Shown: in pieces, positions 16,070 to 24,467 of the stretch
Layout: every line of letters begins with the position of its first letter
Numbering within the stretch: the first letter of the stretch is position 1
Assembly: GCA_036379955.1 (NCBI GenBank)
Contig: DASVFR010000017.1
Span: 62,001 to 126,000 of the forward strand
Source of the DNA: VRUE01 sp036379955
GTDB taxonomy: Bacteria > Actinomycetota > Thermoleophilia > Solirubrobacterales > 70-9
Reading direction: 5' to 3'
DNA: 64,000 nt
Program-made: the position numbers and the translations under genes
The notes under the pieces: model-generated
What the model was told of the DNA's origin: nothing
The model's input: only the letters and a program-made list of their open reading frames with translations
Database searches by the model: none

Positions 16070-16138
16070 CGTTCGCAGTGTAGGGGTGTCGAGCCTCTTA
16101 GATGTGAACGGACTTGGGAACGCGCGTGTGCCCGGCCG

Positions 16139-16168
16139 TTGGACACGCCGCTGGGCCTGCCCTACGCT
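16139..16168 (+). promoter_or_regulatory. Putative leaderless promoter of the TetR gene at 16175
   Basis: TTGGAC at 16139-16144 and TACGCT at 16163-16168 are separated by 18 bp, and the ATG lies six nt after the -10 box, with no SD sequence. This is the pattern of a leaderless actinobacterial promoter. Confidence 0.5.
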
Positions 16169-16174
16169 GATTGC

Positions 16175-16855
16175 ATGGATTCGCCATCGACCTCGAATCC
16201 AGAGCGTCTGCCCAACGGTCGCCCCGGCCTGCCCCGGGCTTACGCGGTTCGCACCCAGCGTGAGCGGCTGCTCGAGGCGATGGTTCGGGTGGCCGCGGCC
16301 AAGGGCTACGAGGCGACCACCGTGACCGACGTGATCGAGGTCGCGGGCATGCAGCGCGCCACCTTCTATGAGATGTTCGAGGACAAGTCGTCCTGCTTCC
16401 TCGAGGCCTACGACGCGGTGATCGACGTTCTCGTCGCCCACGTCAGCAGCGCCTTCGAATCGGCCGCGGGCGAGCCGTGGCCGGAGCGAATCGCCGCTGG
16501 GCTGACGGCGCTGGTCGAGCTGCTGGCGGCCGAGGCCGACATCGCGCGGATGGCGATGGTCGAGGTGACGGCCGCCGGCGACGACGCTCGAGCGCGCTAC
16601 CGGGCGGCCCTGGCCCGCTTCACGCCATTCCTGGAGGAAGGGCGCGAGTACTCCCGCCAGAGCGAAGAGCTGCCGCCGGACACGGCTCGCTTCGCAATCG
16701 GCGGCGCCACCTCGATGATCTTCGACGAGATCCGGGCGGGACGCGGGCCGGAGCTGAAGCGGGTTTTGCCGGACCTGCTGTTTGCGGTGCTGATGCCTTA
16801 TCTGGGACCGGAGGAAGCGGAGGAGGAAATGCGGCGGGTTACGCGAGGGGGGTAG
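16175..16855 (+). CDS. TetR-family transcriptional regulator
   Basis: About 226 residues. The HTH is in GYEATTVTDVIEVAGMQRATFYEMFEDKSSCFLEAYD, and the C-terminus ends LPDLLFAVLMPYLGPEEAEEEM, again matching the TetR set in this region. The ATG at 16175 follows a plausible leaderless promoter and lacks an SD. It is divergent from the nucleotide-sugar dehydrogenase (106 bp between starts) and convergent with the crotonase gene, so either could be a target. The inducer is unknown. Confidence 0.87.
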   Translation: MDSPSTSNPERLPNGRPGLPRAYAVRTQRERLLEAMVRVAAAKGYEATTVTDVIEVAGMQRATFYEMFEDKSSCFLEAYDAVIDVLVAHVSSAFESAAGEPWPERIAAGLTALVELLAAEADIARMAMVEVTAAGDDARARYRAALARFTPFLEEGREYSRQSEELPPDTARFAIGGATSMIFDEIRAGRGPELKRVLPDLLFAVLMPYLGPEEAEEEMRRVTRGG

Positions 16856-16898
16856 TGAGGGAGGGGCCTGGGGGAGGACCCTCGACGGCTCTCTCTTC

Positions 16899-17651
16899 CT
16901 AGACGCCCTCGCCGTGACGCCCAGATCCGGAGGCGAAGCGTTGGGCGCCCTCGACGGCTACGTGGAGGGTCTCGCGGCCCAGCTTGTGCTCCAGAGCTAT
17001 GCCGTCTTTGAGGGGGAGGCCGAAGCCTTGTATGGCGGCTTGGCGGTCGGCGAGCATCGTCTCTTGGGGGAAGGAGGCGATGCGCTCGGCCAGCTCTAGG
17101 GCGCGGTCGAGGTGCTTGCCGGGCTCGGCGATCTCGTTGACGAGCCCGATTCGGTGCGCCTCCTCGGCGCCCACCGGGCGGCCGGTGAGGATCAGCTCCA
17201 GCGCCCTGCCCATGCCGACGATCCGCGGCAATCGCTGGGTGCCGCCGTCGACCAGGGGCACGCCCCAGCGGCGCTCGAAGAGGCCGAAGGTCGATTGCGG
17301 CGTTGCGATCCGCAGATCGCACCAGAGCGCCAGCTCGACGCCGCCGGCGAGGCACCAGCCGTCGACCGCGGCGATCGCCGGCTTCGACGGAGTGCGCCGG
17401 GTCGGCCCCATCGGCCCGTCCGGGTGGTCGACTTCGAGGTCCATCGCCTTCAGGTCGGCGCCCGCGCAGAAGGCCACGCCTCCGGCGCCGGTCAGCACCA
17501 GCACCCGAGCATCCTCGTCGGCCTCGAAATCGCGCAGTCCCGCGCGGAAGCCCGCGGCCGCGGCCCGATCGACCGCGTTGCGTCGCTCGGGCCGGTCGAT
17601 CGTCAGCACCGCCGCAGCCCCGACTCGTTCGTAGCGCATCCCCTCGCTCAT
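16899..17651 (-). CDS. Enoyl-CoA hydratase/isomerase family (crotonase) protein
   Basis: A 250-residue crotonase-fold protein acting on an acyl-CoA. The CoA-binding start RPERRNAVDR and the oxyanion-hole segment FCAGADLKAMD are present. AAVDGWCLAGGVELALWCDLRIA contains the first catalytic-type glutamate, and FGLFERRWGVPLVDGGTQRL contains the second, so hydratase activity is plausible. The exact substrate cannot be told from sequence; some relatives are hydrolases or isomerases. It is flanked by a TetR gene, a common arrangement for fatty-acid catabolism genes under TetR control. Confidence 0.87.
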   Translation of the reverse strand: MSEGMRYERVGAAAVLTIDRPERRNAVDRAAAAGFRAGLRDFEADEDARVLVLTGAGGVAFCAGADLKAMDLEVDHPDGPMGPTRRTPSKPAIAAVDGWCLAGGVELALWCDLRIATPQSTFGLFERRWGVPLVDGGTQRLPRIVGMGRALELILTGRPVGAEEAHRIGLVNEIAEPGKHLDRALELAERIASFPQETMLADRQAAIQGFGLPLKDGIALEHKLGRETLHVAVEGAQRFASGSGRHGEGV

Positions 17652-18045
17652 CGCGAGGAGAGTAAGGGAGCGGGCGGGCTAGTCGTCGCGGCCTTCCGGG
17701 TCATCGCGGCGACGCCGGCTCCCAGGCGCCCCGGCGCGCTGGGCCAGCGAGGGCAGGTGCTCGCCGACGCAACCAACATAGGAACGGCCTCAGACGGATC
17801 GCGCGCGCACGAAAACGCGACCGGGGGCGGCGCTCGTTTGCCTGCCTGCGCGTAGCCTTCGCGCTTCGAAGCTCGTCGCGCCACCTTTTGAGACGCCGTC
17901 CGGTGGGCTTCCGCGGACCCCGTCTCTCCCAGTCGCAAGGTCAACTTAGCGCGCCTCTCATCGCCTTGCTAGAGGGGCGACGAATACGTTCCCGCAAAGT
18001 CCGTGAATTGCCATATCCGGGAAGGCGAATACGGTTTCGCGCGGG
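17652..18045. other. 394-bp intergenic region, no gene seen
   Basis: It lies between the divergent crotonase and sugar-porter genes. Short reading frames here lack family features. I see a weak hairpin with 6-bp arms (17990-17995 and 18019-18024) flanked by the direct repeat CGAATACG, and another short stem around 17955-17980. It probably holds both promoters; no riboswitch or tRNA was recognised. Confidence 0.5.
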
Positions 18046-19431
18046 ATGGGAGACGGGCTCGAGGCGTCCCGAAACAGAGCGCGGCGCAACGTCGTCCTAA
18101 CGGCCGCGATCGCCGGGCTCGGCGGGCTGCTGTTCGGCTACGACACCGGCGTCATCGCCGGCGCGCTGCTCTTCATCAAGACCGACTTCGACCTCGGCAG
18201 CTTCGCCCAGGGCCTGGTCGTCGCGGCTGTGCCGATCGGCGCGGTCGGGGGCGCGGCGGTGGCCGGCCCAGCGGCCGACCGTCACGGTAGGCGGCTGATG
18301 ATCCTGATCGCCGCCGCGGTCTTCATCGTCGGCGCGCTCGCCAGCGCCGCCGCGCCGGGGGTCGAGGTGCTCGTCGTCGCCCGCATCGTGATCGGCGTCG
18401 CAATCGGCCTCGCCTCCGCCGCCGCCCCCGTCTACATCTCCGAGGTCGCCCCGCCCGAGAGCCGGGGTCGGCTCGTCACCTTCTTCCAGCTCGCGGTGAC
18501 GATCGGCATCCTCCTCGCCTACCTGATCGGTCTCGCCTTCGACGGGATCGAAGGCTGGCGCTGGATGCTCGGCCTCGGCTGCGTGCCGGCGCTCGCCCTC
18601 GCGATCGGCATGCTGCGCATGCCACAGAGCCCGCGCTGGCTGGTGATGACCGGCGACGACTTCGCCGCACGGGCGACGCTGGCCAAGATCCGCGTCGACG
18701 ACCCCGACACGATCGACCGCGAGCTGGAGGAGATCAAGGAGAGCCTCGACGAGAAACCGGGCGCCTGGAGCGAGCTGCTGCAACCGGTGGTCAAAGCGGC
18801 GCTCGTCGTCGGCGTCGGGCTGGCGATCCTGCAGCAGGTCACCGGCATCAACACCGTCATCTACTACGCGCCGACGATCGTCGAATTCACCGGGGTCGAC
18901 TCCTCGGCCGGCTCGATCCTCGCCGCGGTGGGGGTCGGCGTCATCAACGTCGCGATGACCGTCGTCGCGCTGCGGCTGCTCGACCGCGCGGGGCGGCGGA
19001 CGCTGCTGATGATCGGCGTCTCGGGCATGGTGATCTCCCTGTTCGCCCTCGGCGGCGCCTTCGTCGGCGGTGGCGGCAGCACCTTCGACTCGGCGCTCGC
19101 AATCTGCAGCCTGATGCTCTACGTCGCCTCCTTCGCGATCAGCCTCGGGCCGATCTTCTGGCTGCTCAACGCGGAGATCTACCCGCTCGGCGTGCGCAGC
19201 AAGGCAGCGGGGGTGGGGACGATGGTCAACTGGACGTTCAACTTCATCGTCTCGCTCACCTTCCTGCTCCTGATCGAAGCGCTGGGCCGCTCCGGCGCCT
19301 TCTGGTTCTACGGCTGCATCGGCATCCTCACCCTCGCCTTCTGCTGGAAGCTGGTGCCGGAGACGAAGGGCAAGCGACTCGAGGACATCCAGGCCTACTT
19401 CCAAGACCGGGTGGAGCAGCGGGGCGGCTAA
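18046..19431 (+). CDS. Sugar porter (MFS) family transporter
   Basis: A 461-residue, 12-TM major facilitator of the sugar porter subfamily, probably a proton-coupled monosaccharide importer. Family signatures are GLLFGYDTGVIAGALLF in TM1, ADRHGRR between TM2 and TM3, PESRGRL, QQVTGINTVIYYAPTI in TM7, and the C-terminal PETKGKRLEDI. The substrate (glucose, xylose, galactose or inositol) cannot be decided from sequence. The ATG at 18046 opens the N-terminal cytoplasmic tail. The following metF has its -10-like TAACCT box starting at this gene's stop codon. Confidence 0.93.
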   Translation: MGDGLEASRNRARRNVVLTAAIAGLGGLLFGYDTGVIAGALLFIKTDFDLGSFAQGLVVAAVPIGAVGGAAVAGPAADRHGRRLMILIAAAVFIVGALASAAAPGVEVLVVARIVIGVAIGLASAAAPVYISEVAPPESRGRLVTFFQLAVTIGILLAYLIGLAFDGIEGWRWMLGLGCVPALALAIGMLRMPQSPRWLVMTGDDFAARATLAKIRVDDPDTIDRELEEIKESLDEKPGAWSELLQPVVKAALVVGVGLAILQQVTGINTVIYYAPTIVEFTGVDSSAGSILAAVGVGVINVAMTVVALRLLDRAGRRTLLMIGVSGMVISLFALGGAFVGGGGSTFDSALAICSLMLYVASFAISLGPIFWLLNAEIYPLGVRSKAAGVGTMVNWTFNFIVSLTFLLLIEALGRSGAFWFYGCIGILTLAFCWKLVPETKGKRLEDIQAYFQDRVEQRGG

Positions 19432-19434
19432 CCT
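19429..19434 (+). promoter_or_regulatory. Putative leaderless -10 box of metF
   Basis: TAACCT overlaps the stop codon of the transporter gene and lies 7 nt before the metF GTG. Spacing matches other genes here with TANNNT just upstream of the start. Confidence 0.35.
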
Positions 19435-19441
19435 CCGCTCC

Positions 19442-20341
19442 GTGCAAATCGACGAGATCATCGCGAGCAAAGGGCCGACTTTCTCGGTTGAGTTCTTCCC
19501 GCCGAAGACCGATGAGGCAACGAAGGAGCTGTTCGAGACCGCCCGCGCGCTGCGCGAGCTGGAGCTGGACTTCGTCTCGGTCACCTACGGTGCCGGCGGC
19601 TCGACCCGCGAGGGGACGGTCGAGATCACCCGAGCGCTGAAGGACGATCTGGGCTTCGAGACGATGGCCCACCTGAGCTGCGTCGGCGAGACCACGGACG
19701 GGCTGGCGGCGACCCTCGACCGGATCGCGGGGGCAGGGATCGAGAACGTCTTCGCGCTGCGCGGCGACCCGCCGCGCGGCCAGGTCGACTTCGTCCAGCC
19801 GGAGGGGGGCCTCGGCAGCGCGGCCGAGCTCGCAGCGTTTATCGCCGATGGCTGGGACTTCACGGTCGGCGGCGCCTGCTTTCCCGAGGTGCATCCCGAG
19901 GCGCCCGACCTGGAGACCGACCTCGCCTACCTCCACACCAAGGTCGAGGCAGGGGCATCGTTCCTGATCACCCAGCTCTTCTTCGACAACCAGGTCTACT
20001 TCGACTTCGTCGCCGCCGCCCGCGCCGCGGGGATCGAGGCACCGATCCTGGCCGGGGTTATCCCGGTCGCCAGCTTTGCCCAGACGAAGCGGATCTGCGA
20101 GCTCTGCGACGCGACGATCCCGGCTCGGCTGGAGGCCGCGTTCGCCGCCGCCGGGGGGGACGAGCGGGCGGAGTTCGAGCTCGGGATCGCCTACGCCGCC
20201 CAGCAGTGCGCCGAGTTGCTCCTCGCCGGCGCGCCCGGCATCCACTTCTACGCCCTCAACAGGGCGCCGGCGACCCGGGCCGTGCTCGGCGCCCTGCGGG
20301 CGTCACGTCCCTGGGACAGGGCAGCGGCGGCGGCCACCTGA
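19442..20341 (+). CDS. metF: Methylenetetrahydrofolate reductase
   Basis: A 299-residue FAD-dependent enzyme reducing 5,10-methylene-THF to 5-methyl-THF for methionine synthesis. Family landmarks are FSVEFFPPKTDEA at the N-terminus, VSVTYGAGGSTREGT, MAHLSCVGET, VFALRGDPP and ITQLFFDNQVYFDFV, with AGVIPV later in the barrel. The length is that of bacterial MetF. The start is GTG at 19442 without a convincing SD, 10 bp after the transporter stop. It appears as a stand-alone gene with no other methionine genes nearby. Confidence 0.95.
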   Translation: MQIDEIIASKGPTFSVEFFPPKTDEATKELFETARALRELELDFVSVTYGAGGSTREGTVEITRALKDDLGFETMAHLSCVGETTDGLAATLDRIAGAGIENVFALRGDPPRGQVDFVQPEGGLGSAAELAAFIADGWDFTVGGACFPEVHPEAPDLETDLAYLHTKVEAGASFLITQLFFDNQVYFDFVAAARAAGIEAPILAGVIPVASFAQTKRICELCDATIPARLEAAFAAAGGDERAEFELGIAYAAQQCAELLLAGAPGIHFYALNRAPATRAVLGALRASRPWDRAAAAAT

Positions 20342-20356
20342 TGAAGGCCCTTTGAC

Positions 20357-20362
20357 TAAAAT
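20357..20362 (+). promoter_or_regulatory. Putative -10 box of the DUF3105 gene
   Basis: TAAAAT stands out in this GC-rich context, 12 nt before the ATG at 20375. No clear -35 or SD accompanies it. Confidence 0.35.
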
Positions 20363-20374
20363 ACCCGCGGGTCC

Positions 20375-21157
20375 ATGGCAAATCGTCGGGAGGAAGAGAG
20401 GGAGCGGCTCCGCCAAGCCAGGCAGGAGCGCGAAAAGGATCAGAAGTCGAGCGATCGACGGCGCCTGATGGCGGGCTACGGCGTCGCCGGCGTGATCGGC
20501 CTCGCGGTCCTGATCGGCATCGTCGTCCTGATCGTCTCCGCCGCCGGCAAGAACGACAGCGGCAACGCCCACATCAACCAGGGGAGTGGCTCGACCAATG
20601 GGGTGCAGCCTGACGAAAGGACCGGCACGGAACCGCCCCCGGTCAAGGTGGCGGATCTGAAACTTGCAGCGAAGAAGGCCAACTGCGACCTGCGCCTCGA
20701 CCTTCCCGAAGAGGGCCACGAACACATCCCGCCGACGGCCTCCACCCCGAACTACGGAACCAACCCGCCCACCTCTGGGAATCACGTCGAACCGCCTTAC
20801 CAGCAGGCCGACGGGGCGTACAAGGAAATGCCCAAGGAAATCGACATCGTGCACTCGCTCGAGCACGGACGGATCGAGTTCCAGTACTCGCCCGACCTAT
20901 CCGAAGACCAGCAGCTGGAAATGGTCGGCCTCTACGACACCATGTACGGGGCGGTGCTCCTCTTCCCCAACGAAAACATGCCCTACGCGGTGGCGGCGAC
21001 CGGCTGGCGCTCGCTGATCGGCTGTAACGAATTCAAGGGCGCGATCACGCTCGACGCCCTGCGCGACTTCGCCAAGCAGCGATGGGGCCACGGGCGAGAG
21101 GGCGCAATGGGCTTCCCCTTCACCGGCCCGACTCCCGCCGAACCGACCGTCGGCTAG
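20375..21157 (+). CDS. DUF3105 family membrane-anchored protein
   Basis: A 260-residue protein. A charged N-terminal cytoplasmic stretch (ERERLRQARQEREKDQ, coiled-coil-like) is followed by one transmembrane helix at about residues 31-54 and an extracytoplasmic domain with the DUF3105 hallmarks: PNYGTNPPTSGNHV, VHSLEHGRIEFQYSP and FPNENMPYAVAATGW. The conserved His residues suggest possible metal binding, but the function is unknown. Its stop overlaps by four bases the stop region of the opposing acetyltransferase gene. Confidence 0.85.
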   Translation: MANRREEERERLRQARQEREKDQKSSDRRRLMAGYGVAGVIGLAVLIGIVVLIVSAAGKNDSGNAHINQGSGSTNGVQPDERTGTEPPPVKVADLKLAAKKANCDLRLDLPEEGHEHIPPTASTPNYGTNPPTSGNHVEPPYQQADGAYKEMPKEIDIVHSLEHGRIEFQYSPDLSEDQQLEMVGLYDTMYGAVLLFPNENMPYAVAATGWRSLIGCNEFKGAITLDALRDFAKQRWGHGREGAMGFPFTGPTPAEPTVG

Positions 21158-22125
21158 GCGAGCGGCTCGCGGTAGGCGGGGAAGAATCCCGACGAACCGC
21201 GTCCCCCCGCGAGGCGCGCGTAGACATCCGCGTCGCAGACGATCTCCGAGGTGTGCCAGGTCTGCTCGCGATTGGCAAAGCCGCGCTTGAACTCCTCCAG
21301 CCGGTCGCCGCGGGAGATACCGCCGCCGAGGTTGAGCGGCAGCGCCTGCTCGGCGGAGAGCGCGACCAGGGCCCCAACCACGTTCTTCATCGGCGAGTCG
21401 CGCAGGCTCATATCGGAGCTACCACTCAGGTAGTAGTGCAGGAAGCCGTCGCTGGCGGCCGCGATCGAGGCGGCGGCGACCTCGCCGGCAGGCGCCTCGG
21501 CGATCGCCAGCCAGGTGCGATCCGATTCGAGGATTCGATCGAAGTAGGACGAGCCGAAGAAGTAGCGCTCGGCGGCGCCGGTGCGGCGCATCGTCTGCTC
21601 GTACGCGGCGAGGAAGCCGGCCCGCTCCACGGCGGTCGTCTCAGGGCCGGGGACGACCCGCACCGAATAGCCGAGGCGGATGTTCTTGTTGATCCGGTTG
21701 CGGTCGCTGCCGCGAGTCTTTGTGGGTAGCGTGGGGTCGGCGATCTGGACGACGTTGCGTTGGGAGGCGGCGGCAAGGAGTGGCTTGCCGAGCGCGTGGC
21801 GAACGAAGGCGCTGACCAGCCCCGTGGCGGAGAAGTCAACCTCGGTCGGGTCGATCGGCGGCTGAACCTTTGACCCCTCTATGGGGGGGTCAATCGTGCA
21901 GTCGGTGAATCCCGGGTAGCCGTAGGGGGAAATCCCGTCGCGCTCCGGGCCACCCTCGATCTCGCGCACGATCAGGGGAGCGAGCAGCTCCTGGCCATCC
22001 CCGTGGATGCGAAGGGTGTGGGACACGGATTCCGCGTCGAGGAAGGGCCGGGAGCGGAAGAACTCCTCGCTCTCCGCGCCGCCGCCGCGGTCGTCGATCA
22101 GCTCAGCGGTGAGCCGGGGCGTCAC
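21154..22125 (-). CDS. FemAB/GNAT-like acyltransferase (Acetyltransf_6 type)
   Basis: About 323 residues with a GNAT-like fold typical of FemAB-type or capsule-locus acyltransferases. Visible landmarks are SPYGYPGF in the N-terminal half, RINKNIRLGYSVRVV, then RTGAAERYFFGSSYFDRI and the C-terminal LNLGGGISRGDRLEEFKRGFANRE. That ending is characteristic of proteins acylating sugars or peptides in envelope assembly. The GTG at 22125 overlaps the upstream GNAT stop by 4 bp (GTGA), better than the far-upstream start. A small 8-bp-arm palindrome (21870-21893) is read in frame in the first half. Confidence 0.75.
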   Translation of the reverse strand: MTPRLTAELIDDRGGGAESEEFFRSRPFLDAESVSHTLRIHGDGQELLAPLIVREIEGGPERDGISPYGYPGFTDCTIDPPIEGSKVQPPIDPTEVDFSATGLVSAFVRHALGKPLLAAASQRNVVQIADPTLPTKTRGSDRNRINKNIRLGYSVRVVPGPETTAVERAGFLAAYEQTMRRTGAAERYFFGSSYFDRILESDRTWLAIAEAPAGEVAAASIAAASDGFLHYYLSGSSDMSLRDSPMKNVVGALVALSAEQALPLNLGGGISRGDRLEEFKRGFANREQTWHTSEIVCDADVYARLAGGRGSSGFFPAYREPLA

Positions 22126-22670
22126 GCCAGCAAGTCCGCGGCGGCGGCGCGGAACTCGTCCGGCAACACGCCCCAGACCTCGCAATCGTCCGGGGGGGCG
22201 TCTTCCCGGCGCAAGTGGGCGCGCATCGTCCCCTCGTGCTTCCAGCCCAGGCCGGCGACGGTCTTCTTGGCGATCTCGTTGCGGGCCGGGATGCGCCCGT
22301 AGACCCGATGGGCGCCGAACTCGTCGAAGGCCTTGGCGAGGGTCAGCGCCTCCGCTCGCCGACCGACCCCGGCGCCGCGCACTTCGTCCCCGATCAGCGC
22401 TCCCAGCTCGGGAGCGGTCTGGCGGAAGAGCCCGTAGAGAGCGGTGAAACCGACCGGCTCCTCATGCCCCTCGACCTCGATCGCGTACTTGCGGTCCTCG
22501 CCCGAGTCGTCCATCGCCCGCGCCACCCAGGCCTCGGCTTCCTCTGAAGAGAACGAGTCGCGCTGCTCCATCAGAGATGCGGTCGCCGCCGGGTTGTTGA
22601 ACCAACGGTGCACCGCTGAGGCGTCGCCGGGCTGGAAGGGACGCAGGGAGACCTCGGGACGATCGCTCAC
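22122..22670 (-). CDS. GNAT-family N-acetyltransferase (RimJ/RimL-like)
   Basis: A 182-residue acetyl-CoA-dependent acetyltransferase. The N-terminal VSLRPFQPGDASAVHRWFNN and the acetyl-CoA-binding region IGDEVRGAGVGRRAEALTLA, then FGAHRVYGRIPARNEIAKK, match the RimJ/RimL subgroup. The acceptor is unknown: a protein N-terminus, an amino sugar or a small molecule are all possible. Its position at the edge of the polysaccharide locus and coupling to a FemAB-like gene favour a role in envelope sugar or peptide modification, which is an inference. Confidence 0.85.
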   Translation of the reverse strand: MSDRPEVSLRPFQPGDASAVHRWFNNPAATASLMEQRDSFSSEEAEAWVARAMDDSGEDRKYAIEVEGHEEPVGFTALYGLFRQTAPELGALIGDEVRGAGVGRRAEALTLAKAFDEFGAHRVYGRIPARNEIAKKTVAGLGWKHEGTMRAHLRREDAPPDDCEVWGVLPDEFRAAAADLLA

Positions 22671-22696
22671 GCCGAAACCCTAGTGGCCATCTGAGA

Positions 22697-22741
22697 GGTG
22701 CAACGTTTTCTACATGCATAAGGCGTAGAAAACGTTGCACC
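22697..22741. terminator. Intergenic palindrome, 17-bp perfect arms
   Basis: Arms 22697-22713 and 22725-22741 are perfect reverse complements around an 11-nt loop. It lies 20 bp after the stop of the minus-strand sugar transferase gene and before the GNAT gene. The arms contain AACGTTTTC, unusually AT-rich for this genome. A terminator role is likely; no T-tract follows. Confidence 0.6.
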
Positions 22742-22761
22742 CGCGTATCCGCTGCACCGCA

Positions 22762-23331
22762 TCAGTCCGGGGCGAGGCCGTGGCCGGTGACCAGCAGCCA
22801 GGCCGTCTTGGCGAGGACGTGAGCGTCGAGAGCGGCGCTGCGGCGCTCGACGTATTCGAGGTCGAGGTCGATCCGCTCCTCCCAGGGGATGCCGGCACGA
22901 CCCTGGACCTGGGCCCAGCCGGTGATGCCAGGCCGGACGTCGTGCCGGTGGCGCTGGCGGGGCGTGTAGCCGGCGACCTGGGCGGGGATCGTCGGTCGCG
23001 GTCCGACGATCGCCATCTCGCCGCGCAGCACGTTGACGAGGTTCGGGATCTCGTCGAGCGAGGTGCGTCGCAGGAGGCGACCTGAGCCGGTGACGCGCGG
23101 GTCGTCGCGGGTGACGACGGTGCCCACCCCAACCGGGTCGGAGCCTTCGACCATCGTGCGCAGCTTCAGCATCTCGAACTCCTCGCCGCCGAGCCCGACC
23201 CGGCGCTGGCGATAGAGCACCGGGCCGCGGCTGCCCAGCTTGATCGCGATCGCCGCGATCAGCAGCACCGGCGAGAGAACGATCAGCGCCACGAGCGCGA
23301 TCGCGATGTCGAAGATCCGCGGCATCCTCAC
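22762..23331 (-). CDS. Sugar transferase (undecaprenyl-phosphate phosphoglycosyltransferase)
   Basis: A small monotopic phosphoglycosyltransferase of about 189 residues containing only the catalytic domain. One N-terminal hydrophobic re-entrant helix (IFDIAIALVALIVLSPVLL) is followed by SRGPVLYRQRRVG, KLRTM, RRTSLDEIPNLVNVL and VGPRP. It transfers a sugar-1-phosphate to undecaprenyl phosphate, starting a polysaccharide repeat unit at the inner membrane face. The GTG at 23331 overlaps the upstream glycosyltransferase stop by 4 bp (GTGA); an ATG two codons later is equally possible. Confidence 0.93.
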   Translation of the reverse strand: MRMPRIFDIAIALVALIVLSPVLLIAAIAIKLGSRGPVLYRQRRVGLGGEEFEMLKLRTMVEGSDPVGVGTVVTRDDPRVTGSGRLLRRTSLDEIPNLVNVLRGEMAIVGPRPTIPAQVAGYTPRQRHRHDVRPGITGWAQVQGRAGIPWEERIDLDLEYVERRSAALDAHVLAKTAWLLVTGHGLAPD

Positions 23332-24452
23332 CGAGTGCCGGGGGCCTTCTCCCACGTCGCGGGCGGGCCCTTGCGAAAGCGGTCCCAGAGCCCGGCGGCG
23401 ATCGAGAGGGTGCTCAGGGCATAGTGGCGGGCGAGGCGCAGCGGCCTCGACGAGAATTGGCCGCCGAGGATCGCCGCCGCAATCGCCGCCACCTGGATCG
23501 CGTACACGACGACGTAGACCCAGCCCCGATCGAGGAGCAGCAGGTTGGTGACGAAAGCGATCAGGTGCAGGAACGGAGTCAAGTAGCGGAGCAGGCGGTG
23601 GGAGAAGAGCTCGAAGGCGTAGAGGGGCGAATAACCGCGCGGGGAGACCATCCGCTCGCCGACGACGATGTCCCAGAGCCCGACCATCATCCGTCTTTTG
23701 CGCGCGAACTCGCCCTCCATGGTCGGCACCATCTTCTCCTCGGCGCGAGCCCAGGGGGCGTAGAGCGAGCGCTTGCCGCGCTTGGCCAGCTCGAAGGGGA
23801 AGGAGAGGTCGTGGCTGCCCGAGGGCCTCAGGGGCAAGTAGTCCTCGGCGCGCACCGCGTAGATCGCGCCGTTGCCGGCGGTGACGCCGGCTAGGCCGGA
23901 CTCCATCTCCCGCACCCTCATCTCGTAGCGCCAGTAGGCGCCCTCGGCGTTGTCGCCCGCGGCGTCGAGGAAGCGCACCTGGCCGCAGACGTAGGCCACC
24001 GAGGGGTCGGCGAAAGTCTCGACCAGGTGGCGCAGGGCGTCGGGCCGCCACTCGCTGTTTGCGTCGGAGAAGGCGAGGATCTCACCGGAGGCTTGCTCGA
24101 CGGCCGCGTTCTGGGCCGCGGTCTTGCCGCCACGCGATAGCTCGAGGACAAGGTCGGCTCCAGCAGCGCGGGCGCGCTCGGCCGTCGCGTCGGCCGAGCC
24201 GTCGGAGGCAATGATCACCTGCAGCCGCTCGCGCGGATAGTCGAGCGCAAGCGCGTTGGCGACCTTGGCCGCGATCACCTCCTCCTCGTCGTAGGCGGCG
24301 ACGATAAGCGAGACCTCGGGCAGCTCGTCCCAGACCCGCGGCTTCAGGGTCGGGCTGCGGCGGAGCGCGAGCAGCGCCCTCAACGCCAACGGGTAGCCGA
24401 GGTGCGTGTAGACGATCAGGCAGGCCGAGAGCCAGAAGAGGACGGCGAGCAT
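23328..24452 (-). CDS. Membrane-bound family 2 glycosyltransferase
   Basis: A 374-residue processive-type GT2. An N-terminal membrane helix (residues 1-25) is followed by the catalytic domain with VSLIVAAYDEEEVIAAKV, IIASDGSADAT, FSDANSEWRPDALR and a Q/R-rich ARKRRMMVGLWD segment, then about two to three C-terminal membrane helices. It probably adds or polymerises a sugar on a lipid carrier. The donor is unknown. GATAAT on the minus strand (24464-24459) is six nt before the ATG, a leaderless-type -10. It heads the two-gene unit with the sugar transferase. Confidence 0.88.
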   Translation of the reverse strand: MLAVLFWLSACLIVYTHLGYPLALRALLALRRSPTLKPRVWDELPEVSLIVAAYDEEEVIAAKVANALALDYPRERLQVIIASDGSADATAERARAAGADLVLELSRGGKTAAQNAAVEQASGEILAFSDANSEWRPDALRHLVETFADPSVAYVCGQVRFLDAAGDNAEGAYWRYEMRVREMESGLAGVTAGNGAIYAVRAEDYLPLRPSGSHDLSFPFELAKRGKRSLYAPWARAEEKMVPTMEGEFARKRRMMVGLWDIVVGERMVSPRGYSPLYAFELFSHRLLRYLTPFLHLIAFVTNLLLLDRGWVYVVVYAIQVAAIAAAILGGQFSSRPLRLARHYALSTLSIAAGLWDRFRKGPPATWEKAPGTR

Positions 24453-24467
24453 CCGGCGATTATCTGC

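Noticed and set aside
17648..17944. 98-codon minus-strand frame upstream of the crotonase
   Set aside because: No motif, odd composition and no start context; treated as intergenic.
18097..19584. 495-codon minus-strand frame over the sugar porter
   Set aside because: Composition is Asp/Arg/Glu/His-rich with no membrane or enzyme pattern; the plus strand encodes a 12-TM porter.
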